Shown one piece after another: positions 1-12,655 of a stretch of DNA of 56,071 nucleotides. A program made the translations under genes and the position numbers. This DNA comes from Chloromonas sp. AAM2 (lineage: Eukaryota; Chlorophyta; Chlorophyceae; Chlamydomonadales; Chlamydomonadaceae). Each line of letters starts with the position of its first letter. The stretch's first letter is position 1. Where the stretch lies: assembly GCA_004335635.1 (NCBI GenBank), contig QAXH01004515.1, forward strand, positions 2,513 through 58,583, in the 5' to 3' direction. The notes beneath the pieces are model-generated. The model had not been told where the DNA came from. It was given only the letters and a program-made list of their open reading frames with translations, and did no database searches.

Positions 1-64
<64 letters not shown>

Positions 65-66
65 CC
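1..66. repeat. CATGCC hexamer tandem repeat
   Basis: Eleven near-perfect head-to-tail copies of the hexamer CATGCC run from the first base of the window, so the array probably continues outside it. The repeat is open in several frames (Met-Pro or Ala-His type) and produces spurious reading frames; I do not call it coding. It does not match the TTTAGGG-type telomere repeat of green algae. Confidence 0.9.
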
Positions 67-360
67 AATGCAAACGCACAGGGTCAGTAAACAGTGCACG
101 CCAGAGGCGGCTGTCCGCACTGACTCTTGCCAATGCCAATGCCAATGCCATGGCCAATGCCATGGCCAATGCCATGGCCAATGCCAATGCCAATGCAAAC
201 GCACAGGATCAGTGAACAGTGCACGCCAGAGGCGGCTGTCCGTATGGAATCTTGCCAATGCCAATGCCAATGCAAATGCAAACGCACAGGGTCAGTGAAC
301 AGAGCACGCCAGAGGCGGCTGTCCGTACTGACTCTTGCCATTGCAAATGCCAATGCAAAC
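67..360. repeat. Compound minisatellite, three units
   Basis: Three copies of a unit of about 60 bp, starting near 70, 195 and 278, share a core that opens with CAAACGCACAGG and includes GCCAGAGGCGGCTGTCCG. They are separated by variable numbers of the hexamer TGCCAA or ATGGCC. The units differ by a few substitutions. The array appears continuous with the hexamer array to its left, suggesting unequal exchange or slippage. No conserved protein is apparent in either strand. Confidence 0.85.
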
Positions 361-1995
361 AGGGTGCCTATCCTCAATCCATCAACATCTGCTTCAGCAC
401 AACATCTGCTTCATGCTGATCCTCAAACAGCAGCCTCACCTTCTGTACAGGCCCTTGCATGTCATAGCTGCAGGCCCTTGCATGCAGCAGGCTGCCCTTG
501 CATGTTGCAGGTGTGCTACTGCAGGCCGCACTTGCGACCTAGTCTTGATCGGCCAGTGAGGGTCCGAGAATGTTGAGCTTCAAACGATCCACATCTTCAA
601 ACGATCCACAGGAGCACTTTGTCAAGGTGCGATGATGTCATAGATTCCCCTGTGTGACCACGGCTTGGTCTGAGTGTTGCCGCTGAGTTAAGTGACTTGC
701 AAGAGTGGAAGAGCTAGTGAAACCCGGTGAAACGCAATGGCAGAGGGAGAAAGTGCGAACACTATGGGTGTGAAGTTTCAGTGTGAAGTTCGCAGTGCAA
801 GCTAATGCGCAGATGGGAAGATGTTTCCCATATGCATCCATGCAAAAAATCTGATTGCCGTCTTGTCTGGTTGCAGGCAATTGCAACCAGCTGCGCCCGG
901 AGTCAAACGTCGCCGCTGCGACTCTTCTCTCAGCTCCACGGCCATCAAATTCAAACCCAGGCTTCCGGAGCTTTGGTTCATTCCGACACGCTTGTCGAAG
1001 GTCGGGGATTACAGCATCAGAGCTACAGCACACACGGTGTAGAGAAGCAGCAGACCCAATTGGCAGTGTGCCAGTGGCGCTGTACCCGTACGGAGGACCG
1101 TCAACCCCACTTTGAAGGATACACGACCTTGCCACGTCGTTATTGCTGCACAGTACATACACCCACATATCAGTCCAGATTGGGACTTGTCCAGTATTGC
1201 GCAACCTGAAGCCTTGGTTTCCTGCGTCGGAGACAGAAGGTGGGCCAGCAGGTAGGGTAGGGCGGGCGCTGGGGGTCCAACGCGGTCTGACCGCTGCATC
1301 GTGAAGCCAATCCTCTACTGGTCTTTGATGCAAACCAGGCACAATCGCAATGCGTGTTACAAGACTCCACATCCTGGCCGGCGAATTGAAGACCTGAGTG
1401 ACGGAACACCGCAAGTGCAACGCTGCCACAATCCCGAAGCTGAAGTGCATGACTTCATTCAACGTTCATATATTACCGTGCGTAAGGGTTGGATTACCAT
1501 AGCCTTGCTGCATGCTCTGGTGTGTGGGTAGGGTGTCATGGGGCCCACCCACCCACTCATCCATGCCTACTCCGCTGGCTCGTGCAGGTCTCAAGTTAGC
1601 TGGCCCAGGAGGTTGCAGCCAAGTACCAGCAACGCTGCACAACTGAGCCTACCGACTGAGCACGCTTGGGGGCGGCAGGTGTGTTTAGCCAAGCACAGCA
1701 CGAGCACAGAGATGGAGTTTTACTTCTGTTCAAGCGCTCACAGCCTTGTTTGCATATTCGTGTTGTATCGTGTGCATCAGCAGCAACGATCAAGTACAAG
1801 CAAGGCAGTAGTGCCACAGCCACTCTGGCATTGTGTCTGTGTCAGGCTAGCCCTTGTACGCAACTTGCAAACGCAACTTGCAAGCTGAACAGATCGCTTT
1901 ATTAACGTGTCCAATGCATCACGTTGTCCTGCAGGGATCCAAGGCACGCGGCACGGCAAGCAGCAACTGCCACAGCTCCGTTCGAGGGTTAGCCC
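361..1995. other. Intergenic, no supported gene
   Basis: No recognisable gene was found. Overlapping frames of 80-270 codons are open on both strands between 640 and 1460, including a 274-codon minus-strand frame, but they lack recognisable motifs. A segment at 896-1010, preceded by a good acceptor (TCTGGTTGCAG ending at 895), reads as a Ser/Pro/Arg-rich peptide in style similar to the gene at 1996. It could be an upstream exon of that gene, but no phase-compatible joining could be shown. Confidence 0.4.
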
Positions 1996-4900
1996 ATGAA
2001 CCCTCCCTTCTGCACACAACCCACGCCCCGTTTTTCCGAGCCGCATGCTGCTGAGGTCGGTGGCGCGGCCAAATGCAGGCGTCTCAGCTCTGAGCCAGAG
2101 AACAGCGGGTCGGATTGGGATGACATGGGAGCCCAATCCTCCTGTGCTGGGGCAGATGAACTGAGTCAGGCTTATGAAGGGGATAATTCTGAGTCATCCG
2201 CCAGGCTTGCAAGCTCACAGCTACGCAGCAAGGATGCGCCAACTTCATGGTCAGGGCCACACCACAATGCGGCGAATGCATCCAATGCAGAGCGTGGCCG
2301 CTTCTGGCAGGGCACTGCACAAGGGTTTGAGGCTAGCGCGGCACGCTCCAGTCTAGCCTGGGCGGGAGGCCGGGCCGCGCAAGGCGAGGCATCTGACAAG
2401 CAGGACGCCACGCAGGCAGGGCCGCAGGGATTGGAGGCCCTGAAGCCCAGCAACACTGCATTGCAGGAAGCAAAGCGAACCGGGAGCGGAGGCAGCATTG
2501 GGGACGGCAGCGGGAACAGCAACAGTGCAAATAGCGGTGGCGGGAACAGCGGTGGGGGCAACAGTGCAAGCAGCGGCAATCGCTCGCTGGCCTGCCGCCT
2601 GAGCTTGGATGTGTATGTGATGCGAAAGGGGTCAGAAAACAAGGGTTCAGAGAACTGGCAAGAAGAAGCTGCACGTCGACGTTCACTGTCGCACAGACCA
2701 GACGAGCTCACACGCCGAGTAAGTATGACAGCCAGCTGTTCCGTTGACAGCGCCGACAGGCTTCATGTGTGTGATTGACAGCGCTGACAGGCTGCATGTG
2801 TGTGATTGACAGCGCTGGACAGGCTGCATGTGTGTGATTGCTAGTTGCACCAACATGTGGCAGTCTGCGACAGATAGCATGAACGCATACCACTTGCATC
2901 GCCACATCACCAGGCAGACCTGTCAACCCTGTCTAGGACATTTCCAACCTGATGCAGGTGATTAAATGGACAGGCAAAAACTAAGAGTGCCTTGCCTGTT
3001 CATGCAGATTACTGCCATTCAACATCAGGTGGCCACCCTGACGGATAACGAGCTAAGGGATCCGCACAACACGCAGCGTATGCAGCGCATTTCCCGGCAG
3101 GCCTCTGCTGCTAACTTGGCATTCCACGAGTCACAGCACAGCAGCAGCGGCGACAGAAATGTCAGCGCTGTGTTTGCCGCGCACGGCGGTAGCAGCGGAG
3201 ACGCTGCCAGCTTGTCCCGTGACGACGCTGCACATCTGTCGACAGACTTTGAAGAACCCTGGTCCCACGAGCGGAGGCAGATGCAGGGGTTGTTTGGCGC
3301 CGGCGGCTTAAACGGTTGGCCATTCAGCGATCAGCCAGCACAGGGTGGTGAGCACAGGCCAGGCGAGGCGATCGATGTGGTGGATACACTTGTGAAGCTG
3401 CCACCCAATGCCTTGGACGAGTTGCAGTCGAGCTGGCAGCCGGACAGGACGAACTCTCCTAAAGCTGTAGTGCGCCCTCTGCACAGCAGCTGGGATGGCA
3501 CTTACGCTGGCTCTGGGTACAAACGGGGGCCTGTTCAGCCAGTTCAGGCACATGCAGGGTATGCACAGCACGCCCGGCAACCACCACAGCCCATTTCAGA
3601 ATTCCCTCAGCTCTCAGCCGTGGCCCTACCCCAAGCAGCTGGTAGCCGGCCCCCCAAGTTTGACATTTCAGTGGCGCTGGACAACTTCAATGCCCAACGC
3701 AAGCCCTCTGCCAATCCCTTTGACGCACTGAGCACAGCAGGCAACAGCGCAGCCCAGCCTTCACCCTTTGCTAAAGACGCACAAGCTCCGGCACCAGTTG
3801 AATCAGCAGGCGGCTCAGGCTGGCCTGCGCTCCGGTCCCCCCAGAGCCAGCTCCCACAACTGCATCCGTCGCGCGTCGCACGAATTTCAGCCAGGTCTGA
3901 TGGTGCAGCGGTGGCCAACCCTCAGGAAAGTCCTTCCCAGTGGCAGGCACAGCCGGCTCACAGTGGCGGCTGGGCTGCAGATTCGGCTGACTGTACATTT
4001 GAGGCCTCTGGCCTGTTGCCCATTCCGCGGCGCAACACCAATGCTCTGATGGACAGCACAGCGTTAAACGCAGGTGGGTATCAGTTGAATGTGCCCGACC
4101 TGAAGCACTCTTGCTGGCATGACAATCTCCTGCTGAATGAGAGAGCCCAGTTGTACACGGCCGTGTGTGACAAGCGTTGTGGCAGAGTTGTTTTGCTCTT
4201 GCCATGGTCAGGGAGTGTCAGCTGTGCTTTTGATAATGCGCTTGCGCTGCTTGTAGTGCTTTCACTGCCAGACATTTCTTTGACAGGCACTCCTGTTAAA
4301 GGGGAGAGAGCTCCACCCTTGCCACGGTTAGAGTGTTTTTTTCTGTGCACTTGTGTTGCCATGAGTGCTTTTCACTGCCAGACATTTGCGCCTACTGTTC
4401 TTTTGCTGACCAGCAGTGTGGTATCCCTGCGCACATGCATCATGCATGACAGGGCGCGCTGCTGCTGCAGGTATTGACCTAGATTCTTTGCGGGCGGTCT
4501 CCCAGACGTCCATGGAGGGCCGGACGACACGCGCACACTTGCCTGAGCAGAACGGGACAGGCCTACCACCTTCACCAAGCATTGCCCAAGTGGCTGGAGA
4601 CCAGCCAAACAAATGGAAGCACGTGATGGTGAGCGAAATGCCATACCTATGAGATGCTGATGTATGGCTTGTACACGCACTTGTGTTGTGCTACTTGCAT
4701 CATTCAAGCCCATCAACTGACTTCAGCTCATTGCATTGGCACGACTTCCGGCTGGACCGCGGTCAGGTTGCTGCTCTGAATTGCTTGTGACCACATCATG
4801 GTGTGATCTGACAAAGGAACAGCAGAATTCACACGCACAAGTGTTCATGCTTGCAGATGGATGCGATTGGAGCTCGACCGCTGCGTTCAATTCCTGGCTC

Positions 4901-6875
4901 CATGTCCGACCTGTGCAAAGCTGCACTGCACAGCCGCTGGCTGGCCGACAATCACTTCGGCCAGCCGCCGGCCTGGGAGTCGAGTGCTAGTGATGGCAGT
5001 GGCCTGCCGGCTACTCTGCCAAGGAACCAAACTGTCCCTCAGCTGCAGCCCAAGCTCGAGCGCCGCTTCAAAAGCCTACCGGATCTCAGGTCAGGCAGTG
5101 CAGCCTCGACAGAAGTGCCATCCATGCCCACTCTGTTTGATGGCTTGGGCACTGCAGCACCCACAACGCCAAGCTTCCCAACGAGCGGTCAATCATCGGA
5201 CAGTCTGGGTAGGGTGTCGCCTACATTGCTGAGCCCTGGCCTGGAGGAACGCGGCAACAGAGGGCAGGTACCGTTGACCCAGGCACGGCAACCGTCCCGA
5301 CTAGCCTCCGAACAACCAGTTGCTGCTACTAGCACACCCCTGCGGCCTGCGACCCTGCCAGAGCAGGGGCAGCCACAGCCGCCGCAGCGGCATCAGTCCA
5401 CTGCACTGCAGCAGCAACAGCCGCAGCCGCTGCAGCAGCACGAACAGCATTCGGCCATGTTGCAGCACCAACAGCGGGAGCAACAGGCGAGGGCGTTTGC
5501 ACAACAGCACTTCTTACTGCAATCGCCAGGCCATGTTGCACCCACCCAGCACGATCAGGCTTCGCCATTTTTCCTCCACGCTGGTCATGTGGGCACGCAC
5601 ATGCCTGCACATGGGCACATGGGGAACAGCCTGTCAGCCAGTGGCACACACGTGCTGCATTTTGTGGATAGCAGCGGTGGCCACGGTACAGGGCATTCTT
5701 CCTCGCGCTTACCATACGCCCATGCAAACACAGCGCCCTTCTTAGAGCGAACGCACAACTCTGGGGGCCTCCATCAACACCCCACTGCTCTGCATGACCC
5801 ATTGCACAGCCCAACAATGAGCAGCAGCCGGGAGGACATGTCATCGGGCAGCATGTCGTCCCCTCGTCATTCGCATTCACTCAGCGGTGGCTCCTCCTCC
5901 TCTTCTCTTTGGGGACACCCTCACTCCAGTCATGGGTTGAGCAGGCAAGCAAGTGCCATCAGGGCGTCTCTGGCCATGCTGGGATTTGATGCCACTAGCC
6001 CTGAAGGCCTGCCGCAGATTCAGGAAGGCAACGCAGACCAGCCTCGCCAGCCGTCACCCCCATCATCGGTGCGGTCGCCACCATCCCTGACATCAGCCAG
6101 CGAGCGGCTACGCCCCTGGGCCACCAGTAGCGTAGTTCCGTTTGCTGTGCAGCCGTCCAGCCAGAGCTTGCCAGAGTTGTGGGCAGGCTTCAAGCCCCTT
6201 GCCATGGGTGAATCCGCTGCTCGCTCCGTTTCGCCCACACCAACGCTCAGGCAGCGGGAGCGGCTGGATAGTGCAGCTTCCAACACAGAGGCGTTTGCTT
6301 TCTCCAACTACTCTCGCAGTGGCTCCCAGCAGACAGATGCGCCAACGCTACTGCAGACGGCCCACAGTGACTCAGGTCAGCATCAACCCACACGCTTCAG
6401 CAGCGATCTGCCAGGCCCACGCCGTGTGCATTCAGCTCGCGAGGCTCTGCCTCCATTCATCACATCTCGAGCGTTCAGTCACAGCGATGGTGGTGGTGTG
6501 TTGCACATGGCAGGTTGGCAGGCATTGCCTTCACCACGCTCGGGCATGGTTGCTGCAATGCAAGCCAGCCCGGCCGCATCGACATCGCCGGACGTGCGCC
6601 ACGATTCAAGGTCATTGCCGGATGTTCGCGGGGACTTGAGGAGACGAGGAACCTCAGAGATGGCTGTCCCACCAGGTCAGGGCAGTGCATCTCAAGGGTC
6701 CAGTGCAAAGCAGCCAGGGAAGCCGAATGTGGCCAACATGGTGCTTGTGGCAAGGCATAGTGTCCTAGAGGTGGGCTTGCTGCTGGCTGGCGGGGCTGTG
6801 CTGATCATCAATGTATTGGCAATGCTGCAGCTGCTGGCAACCATGCAGCAGCGAGGCGCCTTAGGCTCCATGTGA
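1996..6875 (+). CDS. Large Ser/Gln-rich protein with C-terminal membrane segment
   Basis: Not a family I recognise. Model: exons 1996-2718, 3008-4073, 4471-4628, 4857-6875, all with GT-AG borders (for example CGA/GTAAGT at 2718 and TTCATGCAG before 3008). Phases fit and give 1321 residues with one stop. An in-frame TAG lies two codons before the ATG at 1996, so this is the first possible start unless a further upstream exon exists. The protein is almost entirely low complexity: Ser, Gly, Asn, Gln and His-rich, with a polyglutamine-rich stretch near 5400-5500. Repeated short motifs include SRQASA (near 3095 and 5945) and SLPDL or SLPDV next to arginines (near 5075 and 6610), which resemble basophilic kinase or 14-3-3 sites (inference). 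The last 40 residues hold one hydrophobic helix (EVGLLLAGGAVLIINVLAML), suggesting a tail-anchored or single-pass membrane protein. No enzymatic motif was seen. Confidence 0.75.
2743..2835 (+). repeat. Intronic 31-bp tandem repeat, three units
   Basis: Three successive units of 30, 31 and 32 bp, each with GACAGCGC, GACAGGCT and CATGTGTGT blocks, lie in the first intron of the gene at 1996-6875, shortly after the donor at 2719. Units two and three are nearly identical, implying recent duplication. Confidence 0.85.
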
Positions 6876-9800
6876 TCAGACGCTGCATGCAAATGTGAGG
6901 CATGGGTTCAGACTAGGTCGTCAGTTGGCTCTGTGTAAACATCATGGTAAAACTCCGTTGGCTTGCCCACTCACCGGCTGTGCTTGGAGAAGCACAAACA
7001 AGAGTATTACGAGTGACCACTCAGGTGGCAGGCGCATGGTTTAAGAGTGTGGCCAAAAACAGTTGTACGAGTACATGTCAGGCTATCTGAGTTCGAAGGC
7101 CTTACTTGCCTACAGAGTCAGAACTTGCCTACAGAGTCAGACCAGCTTTTGAACAGGGCCAGGCTGGAAAGCAGGAGTGTCTCTGGGTAATGGGGGACTT
7201 ATTGTCGCTTGATGAGCTGTCATTGTGGCTTACAGTGTAGCGGAGTAGTAGATCCATTTTCAAGTGCTGGTTATGCTGGTCAGGCAGAGGCCCTTGTAAA
7301 CTCAATTTTTGTTTCGTCTTGGTTGTGGGCAATGTGTAGTGTGGGTCAGGTCATGGGTGCGCATCTGCTCTTAATACCAATGTGCAACGTGGATCATGTG
7401 ATGCATGTGATGGATGTGGAACGTTATTTATAATCACACGGTCATCTGAACTTCTGTCAAGCTTGTCTCAGTTGGCACCTATCCAAGGTGTTTGCTTTCC
7501 CAGTGTAGTGGCATCGGTCTGCGAGCATCGGCACAGCAATGACAGTATCGGCACAGTAATGATCAGTAACATATTGTGAGCATACAACCCAATTCCATTT
7601 CTGCGGTATTGAGGGACGAGCTGCAGTCTAAGTAAGGTGTGCACAGTTCGATCATCGAGCAGGCTAATTTCTAGTCAGAGGCAGGAGTCAAAGGCAGGTG
7701 CCTGTCAGTGAGTACTGGCGTCAGCAGTTTGCCTGGTCTCAGAGGCTTGGGATGGTGGCTTGTTCTTGATCAGATAGATGTTCATGTGAATCTGTGTTAG
7801 TTGTGGTTACTGTTGAGATGAGATGTGGGTTTTAATTGTGATGTCGGAAACGGACAAGGCGGGGCGGTTGCGTAAGTGAGTGCAAGTAATATGGCTGTTT
7901 TACATGAAAATCACAAGACATGCGTTTATGGGGTTTATGGGGTATATTGTGGTTTAAGGTTGAGACGCAGGTGGTGAGTGCCGTTCATGTGCCGTTGGGC
8001 CTGCAGTTTTGGGCCAGAAACAATCCTCACGAGGCATTTCCATGCTGCTGATTGTTTGTATGTTGGTATGGCTGGTGAATTTGTTATTTGGTAAGGAGGG
8101 TGCACATGTGCTGATGTGCCCAACTGAGGTTTGGCCAAAGCGTGCCTTCATGTCTAAGTATTGCTGCAAACAAAGGGAGCGCCGAAAGCCCAACCACAAA
8201 ATCATCGTTGGCCAACATTTGCAAGTGTGTGCGTAAGCTGTACTTGTCAGGTGCTCGACCTGCTTTCCAGGCTGTGGCTGTGCAGCACCTGAGCATATCT
8301 CTCTCCCTGCGTGGGCACCAGTGTACATAGTGCATGCAGTCAGCCTGCACTGCGTGAGTCACCTCATTTGATGCAAGCAAAAACACGAACTGAGCAATTC
8401 AGTATTCTGTTTTGAGGATGGTTCCCAAGAGCGGTTGTTTGGTTAGTTTCCGCTGTGATTATCTGTTTTGAAAGCGGCTGCTGGTACCAGGTTGTGCGGA
8501 GAGCAGCGTGGTTGGGTCGCACCGCTCGGGATGCAAGTGGGTCGGTGCTGGAGCTGTTTGTCGGATGCTTTCTACAACGGGGTTGTGGCATTTTGGGAAA
8601 TTATTCAATTCGTTACCGGGGTGATTCGTTGGAGGGCTGCTTTGGGAACCTTTCTTCAATTGGGGATTGTGGAACATCACATGACGGGGGAGTTAGGCCA
8701 CTAACTCGTCCAAAGAGGTGAAGGTGAAAAGTTAGGCCCCAGTCACTTGTACACTGCGGCCTAGGTTAGGTCTTGTTGTGTACGCGTGTGGGAGGTCATT
8801 TTCTTTCATATACGATTTCATGTACGTTGCAATTTCTGCTGTATTGAGCACGTGAGTGAATTCATGTGCGTGATGCAGACCCTGGTCTGAGCGGGGAACA
8901 TTCCTTGTGAGAGCTGTCAAGTAAACAGTGGAGCAATCATTCACACGTACATATCTGTTGTGGCAGTAAATCGATGGATCTTCTAGCTTTTTGTGAGCTT
9001 GTTTGTGATGATGTTTTCACAAAGCTTGTCGTTGCTGGTAGAGTATTGCAATTATGAACCTGCTTTTTTAAATGTAGTTGCAAACATCAGCTGGGCAGTA
9101 GCGAGTGCTGCAATACAGGCCTTCCCCACACCCCCACAGGCCTTCCCCACATCCCACATCCCCACAGGCCTTCCCCACACTGGTTAAGCAGTTACACCCA
9201 TATGCTTGCAGTGTGGTGATGATGAGAGCGTGGTTTGAGATACGGCACCAAACAATTTCAATACTTCTCATGAGTCATTTGTTCAAGTAGCGCCATGGAT
9301 TGCTGGCCTGCTTGTCGGGTCTTGCCAAGTGCCAAAGGGAACGTGCGTTGGGATTGGGCATTGGACCGGATAGACCTCTGCGAGGCTTGTGCCAGCACAA
9401 ATGGTCGGCATGTGATGCAAGCATAGATGACAGGACATGCTGCATAGAGGATTTAATAATGTGGTGCACTGATGACATGTTGCCACCCATGGCTGACATG
9501 CGGCATGGACTGATCAAGCCATGCCCTATGCACATATGCCATGCAAGATTGCTGGGCAACAGCGTGCTGGCGTATGAGGTAGTGATGCTGTTTCATGCAT
9601 GGCACGTGTGCTGGATTTCCGTTCTTTAGTACTGACAAGTTTTCGGGTCAGTACTGGACGACGAACTCGAGCATATAGGCCCTTATGTTTTCTTGTAAAA
9701 AGCATGGTGTGGCTGAGAAGTGAACTTGATGAGCCGTCCATTGGTAGACGTATGTTCCCTGTTTGTCTTGCCTGCATGCACCATGTGCTGCACAATCGGA

Positions 9801-10636
9801 TGTGCCATCGGCTTGAAAGGTAACATTGGTGTGGCTGTGCCACAGGATGCTGAGTTTGGATGCTCTGGGAGGTTGGCGTGTTGAGGTTGCTGGTGGCAGC
9901 TGTGTAACACTCACAGGGGACAAAAAACAATTCACTGAGTGTTACAAGGAGGGAGTGCACACCAGGAAGCACGTCCAACGCAAACATCAACTGTTTGCGC
10001 AAATCGTAAAAAATTTTCCCAGTAAAGGGGAATCTGACCGTGTCAGCAAGGGGTGGTGAGTCCCTTGTGGCCATCATCCCACAGAACACCTTCCGAAATC
10101 GTCCCGTTAGCCATATAAATGGCATGAATTGAAAGATTGTCAGGGGCAAGGTCAGTGTCAGCGCTAGTGAAATGGCAACTCTCACAATGTCAACTGTTGA
10201 CAGGCACAAACCACCTTCCAAAAGCATTCCGTTAGCCAAGACAGTGTGACCAGCTAAATTTGTCAAAGGTCGAACTTACAACAATCACAACTTTTGACAG
10301 GTCACAAGCGTTACTCTCACTCTGACGGCACTCTGACGACACTTTTAAAAAGAAAAAGCATACCCTGGGAGCGCTTACGTGGCTCTGGAAAGCGACCAGT
10401 CAGCAGCACTTGTGTGGCAGGGTGAAGCTGCCTGTGTGGCAGGCCTGACCATTATTTCAAGTGCTGCAGTGGTTGAGCGTGGGAGGGTGTGCTGCAGGTG
10501 TGGAGGACAGCACGGCACATTGGATAGTATATGCGGAGGCCACCACACCACAACGCGTGCTAATTAACAGTAGTGAGCAACATACTGAGAGTGTGCAGAC
10601 ACCAACTTTCCACAAACAGCCCTTGCAAAAAACAAA
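6876..10636. other. Gene-poor intergenic region
   Basis: No gene could be supported in about 3.7 kb. The composition is T/G-rich on this strand and less codon-biased than the flanking genes. Small local repeats are present: a 19-bp direct duplication at 7104-7141, three CAGGCCTTCCCCACA blocks at 9115-9180, and two diverged copies of a roughly 125-bp unit at about 10076-10300 (blocks CACCTTCC and CCGTTAGCCA recur). A 246-codon minus-strand frame overlaps those repeats and is not called. Confidence 0.5.
6934..6938 (+). terminator. Candidate TGTAA poly(A) signal
   Basis: TGTAA occurs 59 bases after the stop codon at 6875. This pentamer is the known polyadenylation signal of volvocine and related green algae; its use here is inferred from position only. 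Confidence 0.45.
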
Positions 10637-10778
10637 GTTTGCCAGTCCTGGGACAGTTTGTGTGAATAGGTCTGTATTACCGCCAGGAACCATTGTGTGT
10701 CAGTAAAACATGTATATGTGTGTGTGTGAACCGCACATGGGATGAACAGCGGGGTGAACATCGCGTGTTGTGGTAGTT
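10637..10778 (-). mobile_element. Short dispersed element, core GTCCCAG(A/G)ACTGGCAAAC, copy 1
   Basis: Read on the minus strand, this copy runs from ACCACAACACGCGATG through a CACA-rich stretch and CAGACCTATTCACACAAA to the core, here GTCCCAGGACTGGCAAAC. It aligns over its whole length with the plus-strand copy at 40131-40370 but lacks that copy's left core. The core is followed by AAAG/TTTT-rich sequence. No open reading frame is present, so it would be non-autonomous. Confidence 0.75.
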
Positions 10779-10924
10779 TGGGCACCGGTCCAGGTTAGTT
10801 TATGTATTGTTAGAGTAGTGGCATAGGGAGACGTGACTTTGCAAGCATGGCCAATGACCCCCTGCCCACTATCCTCAGCTTTTACGCCAAGTACATCAAG
10901 CCTGCCCGCCACAAGTGGCCTTTG

Positions 10925-11083
10925 TGTGTGAGTGCCGACACCTCGGTTTGTCTGGAGTCGTGCTCTTGTCCGCTCTTGTATATGTTGGTGCGACTCCGCC
11001 TTAGGACCTGAGCCAGCTTCTGCACAAACACACTGGTTCCAGTGTCAGCCCCAAAATTGTCCCAGAACTGGCAAACTTTTTTT
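10925..11083 (+). mobile_element. Short dispersed element, copy 2 (different body, same 3' core)
   Basis: The body contains CTTGTATATGTTGGTGCGAC and CCTTAGGACCTGAGCCAGC, then CACTGGTTCCAGTGTCAG, then the core TTGTCCCAGAACTGGCAAAC followed by T8. The body resembles 40920-41125 (GTCCGCTC, CTGCCTTATGACCTGAG), and the last 50 bases match 29320-29381. The T run after the core resembles a polymerase III terminator, but no clear A and B boxes were identified. Confidence 0.7.
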
Positions 11084-11369
11084 TGGTTAAAGCCCTTGTA
11101 TGGTTCAAAGCAGCTGCACACACCTCTACAGTAGCCGCCTACTGTGGCCATGCAATCCCGCACATGTACACCAATGTACTCTCTGATGCAGACATGGTTG
11201 GGGACGACACAGAATGCGTGTGTGCTGTCTGAAATGTGGTGTCTGCAGGCCCGTGTAATAATACTGCTCCGAAACTCCGCACGTGCTGCACAAACAAAAG
11301 CCAAAGTTTCTTGCCACCCCCACTGGCCTACACTGCAGCCGATCGTCTCTGGCGAGTCGTTTTGCAACA

Positions 11370-12620
11370 ATGGACGGGTCTGAAGCCACGGCAGGGCCTG
11401 GGCCATCTTCGCTGAAGGAGGGTTCGTCTTTCCGCCGACAGTCACTGCTGCCGAGGAAATGGCAGCGATTGCAGAAACAGGTGGAGGGTCGCGAGTATCC
11501 ATTGCCGGAGAGTGGAGCCAACCAGACCTTGAGCGATTTGATCAAGTGCGTACATTGGGTGATGACGGGGCCAGCGCTTGCAGTTGGATGCCCGCATGCC
11601 CAATTTTTGAGCGCCTGGACCCTCTGATCTTCGCAGGCAGACAAAGCAACGGCTTGAGGCTAACAGAGAACAGGATGAGATTGACACAGACATCAACGAG
11701 CCATATGCACCAGACCGCATCGTGCCAGGTTGGGTGGGCATCCCAGACCCCACAAAGTATGCCCCTGGCACTACCTACCTGAGCCCTGAAGAACTCAAGC
11801 AGGAGGTGGAGGCTGGCAATGTGGTCGCATCCAGGGATTGGAGGAAGGCCGTTGATGCCTTGGAGCCTTGGCAGCGCGAGCTGCTGATGCAAATGGCAAA
11901 GGCAGACTATGCACAGAATCGGTACGTAGGCGGTGGTGTTTGGCATGACCAATTCCTCTGGCATAACTAGCAGCAGCAGCAGTAGACAGTTGTCGTCGGC
12001 AAACACAGCGTGCACATGCTTCTGGGTAGCAATGCACTTGCAGAGCCAACATGATCAACATGGTCTATGAACGCTGTGATGCAGGCAATGCATTCCGTTC
12101 TACCCGCTGATGCTCATGATGCCCCCATTGCTCTGCCGTACACTGATACCATTTTCAATAGCATATTATTGCGGATACCTCAGCCCATGTCACCATGCAC
12201 CCCCAGCTTCAGGTTACTGCCCTGTTGCCATGCAGTGCATTCCTCTCATTTGCCCCCGGTGAGGTTGATGCGGAGGGGGGTGTGGTGTCAATTCTGGATG
12301 CTCTCAAGTACGTCGAGCATAACCCTGAGCTGGCAGCTTTAGTTGCTAGCCAGAAGAGCATACGTGATGGCGAGGGTGGTGGATCTGAGCTCCAAGAGGC
12401 GCTTGCACCTTTCCGAGGGGCCGTGGACGATGAGCGGGACATGCAGCTCTCACCGTCACAAACCGCAGCACTCCCCTGGGTGAGCCAAACTGGAGGCGCA
12501 GCACCTGCTCAGGCGCCTAACCAACTACACACACACCAGATAGGACGATGCTGGAGGTAGCACAGCTGCTCAGCTACAATCAACACCATGTAACAGCAAC
12601 GCAACGAAACAACTTGCAAC

Positions 12621-12655
<35 letters not shown>

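Noticed and set aside
2..576. Met-Pro and Cys-Gln repeat frames at the left edge
   Set aside because: They are translations of a tandem hexamer and minisatellite in any frame, not genes.
638..1462. 274-codon open frame on the minus strand
   Set aside because: No recognisable motif and no splice context; competing frames on the other strand are equally open, so it may be chance openness.
9526..10266. 246-codon minus-strand frame with a hydrophobic N-terminal segment
   Set aside because: It starts without an ATG, overlaps diverged 125-bp repeats, has codon use unlike neighbouring genes and no family motif.
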